Part shown: piece by piece, positions 58,547-64,000 of the stretch
Layout: each line of letters opens with the position of its first letter
Position numbering within the stretch: the stretch's first letter is position 1
NCBI GenBank assembly: GCA_027922465.2
Contig: BQMF02000261.1
Location: forward strand, 434,001 to 498,000
Length of the DNA stretch: 64,000 nucleotides
From: Turritopsis dohrnii
Lineage: Eukaryota; Cnidaria; Hydrozoa; Anthoathecata; Oceaniidae
Direction of reading: 5' to 3'
Translations under genes and position numbers: made by a program
The notes under the pieces: generated by a model
The model's input: only the letters and a program-made list of their open reading frames with translations
The model's database searches: none
Told to the model about the DNA's origin: nothing

Positions 58547-59848
58547 TTAATAGTTCTTCAATACGTTTCTCGCTTTATCCACTGACAATGAATTATCAAA
58601 ATCTGCATACAATAACACAGTAATCGTATTCGGAAGTGGTACGGAAAATTCAATTTCAACTCGAAGTGCTCCTCTTTTCACAATTTCTTGATGTCCTCCA
58701 TGACATGTAGCTGGTGAAACATCAAATCCAAATAACGTATAACCGTTTTTATATTCTCTTCTATTTATATCAATTCCTTCATCATGACCAGATTTGCCAG
58801 TTGTTGTGAATAAACTATGATAACCTTCCAAATAATGATCTTGTTCAAAATTAAATCTCATAGGTTGAGCAGGTAGAGATTCTCCATTTATAAATACTCC
58901 CAGTTTGCTTACTGAAAAGTGCTTGAAATTGAAAGGATTGCGATTATATCGTCCTGTATAACTCACATTATCCACCATTCCGATAAAAACACGGTTTGGT
59001 AATTGTCCTTGAAATGCATTATCCCAATTGAGTGAAGTAAGACCAGCGGCAACAGAGTGCATACGCACATCAGCACGATTCAAGGGATACACTATAGGTT
59101 CTTTTTCGAGATTTTGTTGAATTTCCATAAACTTGTGTGGTGTCAATTGAACTTTTCGTATACGTAACACAGATTCTGTAATTACGATTTTGTATTGTGG
59201 ATTTTCTGCTCCAGACATTAACGAAAAATCATTTTTGTTTCTATGTAAAGTAATTCTCAATGGTAAAGAGTTGATGATTAATCTCCCTTGATGAAAAATA
59301 TCATGATGAATTCGTCCACAAAGTTCCACCACTTTGCTTTCTGTAAAATAACTCATCCTTTCTCTAAAACCAACATTTTCCGCTGGATTGGTACTTTCTA
59401 AATGTTCTGCTACATCTTTACAATATAATCCCATTTCGAGTTGTGATTGTTTCGCATCTGGTCCAAAATTAAGTAGAGTTTCTAACATTGCACGATAAGA
59501 GTAGGTATTGCTAGAACTTGAAATCATACATCCACCAAGCTTTACATCTACTTGACTAAACAAACTAGCAATCAGATAATTAATTGGAGCAACGTTTTCA
59601 TCTGCAGCAATATTAGTTCCATCTGCTTTGATGATTTTAATTTTCATTTTGAGATAGGTATTTGCAGCATCAATGAATTTATCCGTGGCATTTTCTATAG
59701 AAAACTCTATCGGTCCGCTATCATCCAACTGAGAGATTGGAAAAATTTCTTCATAAAATCCATGCTGAATATCACTTTGTATAAACGAGGGAGTGAACAA
59801 ATCCGTATCTGAGAGTGTACATTCCAAATGACTTTCGTTTTTTTCCAT
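58547..59848 (-). CDS. Polinton major capsid protein (double jelly-roll)
   Basis: 433 aa. The sequence has the pattern of Polinton major capsid proteins, the group to which C. elegans F54H12.2-like annotations belong. Landmarks are the N-terminal FSIENATDKFIDAANTYL segment, the LGGCMISSSSNTYSYRAML region and the C-terminal YKNGYTLFGFDVSP. It is predicted to form the trimeric hexon-like capsomers. The gene lies between a small basic virion protein and the protease. No frame breaks. Confidence 0.88.
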   Translation of the reverse strand: MEKNESHLECTLSDTDLFTPSFIQSDIQHGFYEEIFPISQLDDSGPIEFSIENATDKFIDAANTYLKMKIKIIKADGTNIAADENVAPINYLIASLFSQVDVKLGGCMISSSSNTYSYRAMLETLLNFGPDAKQSQLEMGLYCKDVAEHLESTNPAENVGFRERMSYFTESKVVELCGRIHHDIFHQGRLIINSLPLRITLHRNKNDFSLMSGAENPQYKIVITESVLRIRKVQLTPHKFMEIQQNLEKEPIVYPLNRADVRMHSVAAGLTSLNWDNAFQGQLPNRVFIGMVDNVSYTGRYNRNPFNFKHFSVSKLGVFINGESLPAQPMRFNFEQDHYLEGYHSLFTTTGKSGHDEGIDINRREYKNGYTLFGFDVSPATCHGGHQEIVKRGALRVEIEFSVPLPNTITVLLYADFDNSLSVDKARNVLKNY

Positions 59849-59851
59849 TTT

Positions 59852-60265
59852 TTAATCGAAAATATCCACCTTTTGTCTTTTATTACGTCTTGTCACTTTA
59901 GAAGTCGTCGTAGGACTGACTCTTTTTCGTTTTGTACCACCTTTTAAAGCACTCACTTGCTCTTTAATAACACTCTTCGCGTTTTGCATAGATCGATTCT
60001 TAAGAGATTCTTTCAAGTTTGTACCTTGTGAAACATCTTCTAAAACATCCATTCCAGTTTTAAGTACATGCTTTCCTGCACTCACAAGTCCGCGTTTCAG
60101 AACAGGAGCGAAACTTCGAGCTAATCCTTTGAATAATCCACCAAGACCATAACCTTTTTGTAATGTTGGTCCTTTGAACACATTTGTACCATTTCCATAC
60201 TGCCACATTGGTTGAATGCGATTATTAATCATCATAAAATTTTGCAGATTTTCTTTTGAAGACAA
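59852..60265 (-). CDS. Small basic virion protein (pVI/pX-like candidate)
   Basis: 137 aa, 3 bp upstream of the major capsid gene and overlapping the preceding gene by 41 bp. A Gly-rich and hydrophobic stretch YGLGGLFKGLARSF (about residues 39-52) is followed by an amphipathic helix region. The C-terminus is strongly basic (GGTKRKR and RRNKRQK). Its position and composition suggest a minor capsid or core protein akin to adenovirus pVI or pX, but no sequence signature proves this. Confidence 0.6.
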   Translation of the reverse strand: MSSKENLQNFMMINNRIQPMWQYGNGTNVFKGPTLQKGYGLGGLFKGLARSFAPVLKRGLVSAGKHVLKTGMDVLEDVSQGTNLKESLKNRSMQNAKSVIKEQVSALKGGTKRKRVSPTTTSKVTRRNKRQKVDIFD

Positions 60266-60986
60266 GCGTCACGGACACACGTCCAGATGTAAATGAGATA
60301 AAATCTCCTGCGTCATCTCTTATATTGACTTCTACTGTTTGAATAGATCCTCTACTCAAAGGTAGAAAATGAGGACGATCATACATGATGCAATGATAAT
60401 GTTCTTTGTTTTGATTAATAGGAACAGACCGCAAGAGAGGAGCTTTCACATCACCAACGAATTGATTTTGTATCAGATCCGAGTAAACCAGCAAGGTATG
60501 TAATCCATTATGAGGTGAACTTTGATATGGAGATGTTAATTCATCTGTTATTACTGTGTTTGGTTCAAATCCCAAAAAGCGAGCAACATCTGAGTTTAAT
60601 AGTCTTACGTGATATTTTTCGGGCAAATAAGTTCTGACAGTTGTTTTTTGAGTGATTTCATCATAATTGAAAACAGCACATTCAAAGTCAAGTTCGGTTT
60701 GTATGCGATGTAAAGCAGTCGTGAGATGTTTGGTTTCTTTGTAATATCCTATAGGAATGTCAACTTCATAATCCATACCATACACATGGAATATAATTCG
60801 ATTTTTATTTTTTCGTATATTCTCAAATGTACCAGGAAATTGTATTTCTGATAGTCCAACTTCCCATTGCGTTGGGTTAATGTCAAGCATAGTGGAGAGA
60901 TTAACACGAAAGTGTGAGCAGGTGTTGCTTGGATAGAGTTTCATGGAACTGTTACTTGGAAGAACCACATAAAATTGATGATTCAT
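60225..60986 (-). CDS. Polinton minor capsid (penton-like, single jelly-roll) protein
   Basis: 253 aa. Beta-rich pattern with WEVGLSEIQFPGTF (about residues 41-54), IPIGYYKETKHL, ARFLGFEPNT and C-terminal VSVTLVFKRKS, as in Polinton minor capsid proteins. It is predicted to form pentameric vertices. It overlaps the integrase stop by 4 bp (ATGA) and the next gene by 41 bp, which indicates tightly packed co-expression. Confidence 0.8.
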   Translation of the reverse strand: MNHQFYVVLPSNSSMKLYPSNTCSHFRVNLSTMLDINPTQWEVGLSEIQFPGTFENIRKNKNRIIFHVYGMDYEVDIPIGYYKETKHLTTALHRIQTELDFECAVFNYDEITQKTTVRTYLPEKYHVRLLNSDVARFLGFEPNTVITDELTSPYQSSPHNGLHTLLVYSDLIQNQFVGDVKAPLLRSVPINQNKEHYHCIMYDRPHFLPLSRGSIQTVEVNIRDDAGDFISFTSGRVSVTLVFKRKSAKFYDD

Positions 60987-62095
60987 AATTTCTTCAAATC
61001 CTCAGCAGTCACAAAACTATTGAATTTATCTGAATATCCTTTCCACTTGACGTAATATAGCAATTTACCGTCAGCTGTTCTTTTTTTACGAATAATTTTC
61101 TCGATGCGATACGTTGAAGGTTCAACAACCTTTTGAAGTTCTTGATAATAAAATGTACCTTTTATAGCTTCATCTGCTTGATCTTTCAATTTGTAAGTGA
61201 TGGGATTACCATTGATCTTGTGAGATATAAGAAAAATCTCTTCTGTCCATAATTCTTCATATCGTTTTTGAAAGGGTGCTTTTTCTACACTGATGCGAAC
61301 TGTATCGTTAACACTTAATTCCTTTTGATTTTTAGTAATTGGCAGAAGACGACCTTCATACAAGTTAATCCATACTTGCGAAGCATTGTCTTTAGTGACA
61401 TCCATTGGTCTCATTTTTATCGAACGGTGATACGAACTGTTATATCGTTTTACAAGATCAGGTAAGACATCGATGTATTTTCTTGTGTTTTTGTTTGTGA
61501 AATACTTAAACATGATCCCCTTCATTGTTCGATTAAGACGTTCTACAACACTCGCTTTTCTTTCACTATTGGTTGTAAACAGCTTTATTTCCTTTTGTTT
61601 TAACATTCCTTTAACCAGTGAATTAAGGAATTCTGTGCCTTTATCAGTATGAATCATTTGTGGTTGACGTTTATCACTCAGAAATATTTTTTGAATAGCT
61701 TCCTTTAGTTCTTTTCCTGTTTTTGTCTTCAGTGGTTCTATCCATGCGTATTTACTGAGGACATCAATACATACTAACAGATACTTGTATCCTGCATTGT
61801 ATTTCGAAAGTTTAGATAAATCAACCAAATCAAGTTGCCATTGTTCGTCAATATCATAAACAACCACAGGTCGTGTCAGGAAATTTAATTGCACAGGTTT
61901 ATGTAACGTATAGGATAACTGTTCTTGTAACCAATTCTCAACTTCATTTCGTGACAGAGACTTTTTCTTGCCTTCTTGAATTAATTTTTCTTTGCTTGCA
62001 TATGCAGAGGGTGAGTCAAGAGAATAATACAACTTTTGTAGTACATGATCAATGTATTCTTTTCTGTCTGACTGAGTTTTTTGGCTTGCCATCAA
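60983..62095 (-). CDS. Polinton retroviral-type integrase with chromodomain
   Basis: 370 aa. An N-terminal helical region without an obvious HHCC finger is followed by the DDE core: Asp89 (QLDLVDLS), Asp151 (HTDKGTEF) and Glu185 (SVVERLNRT), spacing D-x33-E. After the core lies an SH3-like region, then a C-terminal chromodomain (about 322-370) with YRIEKIIRKK and YYVKWKGY. The chromodomain may direct integration to marked chromatin. It would join the element ends to target DNA. Frame intact. Confidence 0.92.
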   Translation of the reverse strand: MMASQKTQSDRKEYIDHVLQKLYYSLDSPSAYASKEKLIQEGKKKSLSRNEVENWLQEQLSYTLHKPVQLNFLTRPVVVYDIDEQWQLDLVDLSKLSKYNAGYKYLLVCIDVLSKYAWIEPLKTKTGKELKEAIQKIFLSDKRQPQMIHTDKGTEFLNSLVKGMLKQKEIKLFTTNSERKASVVERLNRTMKGIMFKYFTNKNTRKYIDVLPDLVKRYNSSYHRSIKMRPMDVTKDNASQVWINLYEGRLLPITKNQKELSVNDTVRISVEKAPFQKRYEELWTEEIFLISHKINGNPITYKLKDQADEAIKGTFYYQELQKVVEPSTYRIEKIIRKKRTADGKLLYYVKWKGYSDKFNSFVTAEDLKKL

Positions 62096-62361
62096 TTTGA
62101 CTATCTTTGATAACTATTTCAGAACCACAACATGCAATGATACATCGACAACGTTTTAATAAGTTTCGCACACGAAGTTTTAAGGACGGCATTCTTCAAA
62201 CACAGTCAGACGATAAATGAATTCATATTTTACAATCAATTCTATTTATTTTGTTTTTGCTTAACTGAGGTTTTACGATGGTATCTTTTTACATTGAAAG
62301 CTTACATAGAATTTGCGTTTTTGAACGTACTTCAAACAAACAAAAACAACTATGATACAAT

Positions 62362-63018
62362 TTATCTATAAGTAGAAGAGTCCCATTTCATTGCTTTTTG
62401 TCTCTTTTTTGGAGTTTCCATCATTTGATCCATTGATTCTTTGTTTTTAATCCATGTTTTAGGTACTGACAAGTCACTTAGCACTTGTTGAAATATTGTT
62501 TTATGATTCGTTGGAAGATTTACAAACTTTCTATTTGATAGTGCATAACGTAACAAATCAGCAACGTCTGTACCATGAACAACGTTATCATAAAATACAA
62601 TTTCACCATTGTCATTCCAACGAACAACATCTGGATGTGATTTTAAATAACTTAACAATCGTTTGCCATCATTTTTTATGGTTTTCGGAAGTGATTCTAT
62701 AATGACATCTTGTTCTACTTTCTTTGGTTTTAATAAATCTCGTTCTTTCGTCTCATGAGCTTGTTCTGTTTTCTTCATAACAACTTCGATAGGTTTAGGT
62801 TTGATGAGTTCTTCATAACGACTTTTGAAATTGTTTAATTCTTCAGTAAACAAACGTATTTTTTCATCAATAGGAATGTCACGTTGCCAAACATTTTTCA
62901 TTTCCATTTCAGATTTCTGCATGTTAGTTTGAGTTGGTTGATGCATAATAACTTTCCCACTTTTAAGTCGTTCGTATTCTTCTTGTGAAATAACAACATA
63001 TTTTTTCCCCACATCCAT
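62362..63018 (-). CDS. Conserved-looking Polinton protein, function unknown
   Basis: 218 aa. N-terminal half is charged and probably coiled-coil (EEYERLKSGK; EELNNFKSRYEELI). C-terminal half looks globular: LLSYLKSHPDVVRWNDNGEI, then DVADLLRYAL. It ends in a basic KKRQKAMKW tail. It lies 2 bp from the preceding small gene and about 270 bp from the integrase start. I recall similar products in other animal Polintons but no function. Possibly a virion or DNA-binding protein. Confidence 0.6.
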   Translation of the reverse strand: MDVGKKYVVISQEEYERLKSGKVIMHQPTQTNMQKSEMEMKNVWQRDIPIDEKIRLFTEELNNFKSRYEELIKPKPIEVVMKKTEQAHETKERDLLKPKKVEQDVIIESLPKTIKNDGKRLLSYLKSHPDVVRWNDNGEIVFYDNVVHGTDVADLLRYALSNRKFVNLPTNHKTIFQQVLSDLSVPKTWIKNKESMDQMMETPKKRQKAMKWDSSTYR

Positions 63019-63020
63019 TT

Positions 63021-63371
63021 TTACAGACCTGCTAATGCGTTAATGACAGTACCGAGAATGTTTGTTAAGAAGCCGTTACCGTGTTGAACTAACAATTTCT
63101 TTCTTTGAGCTGTTTTATTCTTTCGTTTAACCAATTCTCTGAGTACTTTCTTCTTTGTTTGTAATTTCTTCCTCTGATGATCTGTAATAGGTACGTTTCC
63201 TTTTAAAACGTTGTGAATACAATCACAAATGGTGTTTATCAATTCAGGTCGAGCTGTTCTAAGAAACTGTTTTTGTTCAGCACCACTACAATGTTTAAGT
63301 GCTTTTAACAGTTCCAAATTTTTTGTAATGCGTTTGGTCATATCGATCCGTACACGTTGATGTTCTAGCAT
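63021..63371 (-). CDS. Small basic Polinton protein with hydrophobic C-terminus
   Basis: 116 aa. Helical and Lys/Arg-rich. A central LINTICDCIHNVLKGNVPIT segment is followed by a very basic run (KKLQTKKKVLRELVKRK) and a GNGFLTNILGTVINALAGL end. The basic-plus-hydrophobic plan is seen in small adenovirus-like core or membrane-active proteins. It is 22 bp downstream of the ATPase stop. Function not assigned. Confidence 0.6.
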   Translation of the reverse strand: MLEHQRVRIDMTKRITKNLELLKALKHCSGAEQKQFLRTARPELINTICDCIHNVLKGNVPITDHQRKKLQTKKKVLRELVKRKNKTAQRKKLLVQHGNGFLTNILGTVINALAGL

Positions 63372-63393
63372 GAAATGAAGTTTTGAATGTTAG

Positions 63394-64000
63394 TTATATC
63401 ATTTTATTAGGAATGTATACAAATTGTGGATTTTGATGAGGGAATATATTTGTTCTCACTCGATATTTATCATCCATTGTTGGTGTTAGATCAAGAAGTA
63501 AATAAGAAAATGGTTTTTGTGTTGCATCTTTGTAAGCCCATATAAGAAATTTCGAATTTGTAGGCATGAATTGCTTGGCAAGATGGAGAATTTGTGATTT
63601 ATCTCTAGCATTTTTGAAAATTACCATGTAATCTGAATTTAAACTGATACAACGCTGTTGTTTATGAAATAGGTTCTGTGTAAGAAAAATAACTGACATA
63701 TTATCATGTCGTCCACGAGTGAATAGTTGTGAAACGCGTTTATCTTCGTTGGCTTCATCCATCATGTCATCTAATATGATCAAGTTTCTTTGATTACGAT
63801 TAAACATCTCATGAAGTTGTGAAGGAATTCCCTCAACATATTCTATATTCGTATTGATTTCAATAAGTGTTTGATATAATTCAGGCTGATGTTTTGCATA
63901 ACACCATACGATTCTTTGTGGAGGTGGATGAATTAATTGCTCTGCATAACGTAATAGGTTTTTTGTAAATTCTGTTTTTCCAACTTGACGACCACCAGCA
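63394..64000 (-). CDS. Polinton genome-packaging ATPase (FtsK/HerA type), N-terminus outside
   Basis: The frame is open to the right window edge. The first codons visible include the Walker A motif GGRQVGKTEF, followed about 60 codons later by Walker B NLIILDDMMDE. A GRHDNMSVIFLTQN segment fits the sensor region of the FtsK/HerA superfamily. It ends at 63394. This class packages viral DNA into the capsid and is a hallmark of Polintons. The start is missing from the window; no breaks in the visible part. Confidence 0.88.
   Translation of the reverse strand, partial: AGGRQVGKTEFTKNLLRYAEQLIHPPPQRIVWCYAKHQPELYQTLIEINTNIEYVEGIPSQLHEMFNRNQRNLIILDDMMDEANEDKRVSQLFTRGRHDNMSVIFLTQNLFHKQQRCISLNSDYMVIFKNARDKSQILHLAKQFMPTNSKFLIWAYKDATQKPFSYLLLDLTPTMDDKYRVRTNIFPHQNPQFVYIPNKMI

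Larger units (their letters stand above)
53165..64000. mobile_element. Polinton/Maverick (adintovirus-like) element, partial
   Basis: The minus strand from the right edge encodes packaging ATPase, two small proteins, DDE integrase with chromodomain, penton-like protein, small basic virion protein, major capsid protein and adenain-like protease, closely packed with some overlaps. Three plus-strand genes converge on these from the left. This gene set defines Polintons. PolB and at least one terminus lie outside the window, and the left boundary is approximate. Capsid, protease and ATPase frames are open; one cargo gene is broken by a transposon. Confidence 0.92.

Noticed and set aside
1..64000. 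tRNA, rRNA or bacterial-type operon signals
   Set aside because: I found no cloverleaf, rRNA-like block or ribosome-binding-site pattern. Genes have introns and eukaryotic mobile elements dominate.

Overview
The window looks like nuclear DNA of an invertebrate animal, most likely a cnidarian. It is AT-rich, has short GT-AG introns, carries a pair of host-type receptor genes with LRR and EGF domains, and is otherwise packed with the mobile elements common in cnidarian genomes: Ngaro/DIRS, Polinton, animal EnSpm/CACTA, Helitron, Penelope, CR1/L2-like LINEs and MITEs. The cnidarian call is an inference from this repeat and gene mix, not from a diagnostic marker.

Left part (1-18 kb): two paralogous type-I membrane receptor genes lie on the minus strand in tandem. 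Each has one large ectodomain exon (signal peptide, LRRNT, LRRs, LRRCT, EGF repeats, TM helix) followed by three small cytoplasmic-tail exons that I could assemble from splice sites. All introns are phase 0. The tails share a Y-[DE]-D-V motif and a D-L-[DE]-S-[IL]-R C-terminus. Between and around the genes lie MITEs and LINE fossils.

Middle (18-31 kb): a head-to-tail series of Helitron-like units, a pogo-like TIR element containing a nested CCCAG-ended element and a dead Penelope GIY-YIG domain, and several MITEs with clear TIRs and target duplications.

31-40 kb: an almost complete Ngaro-type tyrosine-recombinase retrotransposon (31100-36078) with split direct repeats A1-ORFs-B1A2-B2. Its recombinase has Cys where the catalytic Tyr is expected, and its gag has an in-frame stop. 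A 2.23-kb, nearly identical internal fragment lies about 5.9 kb downstream in direct orientation.

41.6-49.6 kb: an apparently intact 7.9-kb EnSpm/CACTA-like DNA transposon with CCCAGTGGGCA termini and a 2-bp target duplication. It carries a two-exon transposase, a six-exon DUF4806-like gene and a divergent C2H2 zinc-finger gene. It sits inside an older array of diverged repeats.

53-64 kb: one side of a Polinton/Maverick (adintovirus-like) element that runs off the right edge. It holds a packaging ATPase, two small virion-type or unknown proteins, a chromodomain integrase, penton-like and small basic capsid proteins, a major capsid protein and an adenain-like protease on the minus strand. On the plus strand are two unknown genes and a C-terminal RING gene. 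The RING gene is split exactly inside its RING domain by a 2.7-kb CCCAG-ended non-autonomous element, which itself contains an array with an exact 100-bp period and a nested MITE. Three different CCCAG-ended elements in the window share a 2-bp target duplication and motif-rich subterminal arrays. The intact 7.9-kb element is a plausible source of the transposase for the others.
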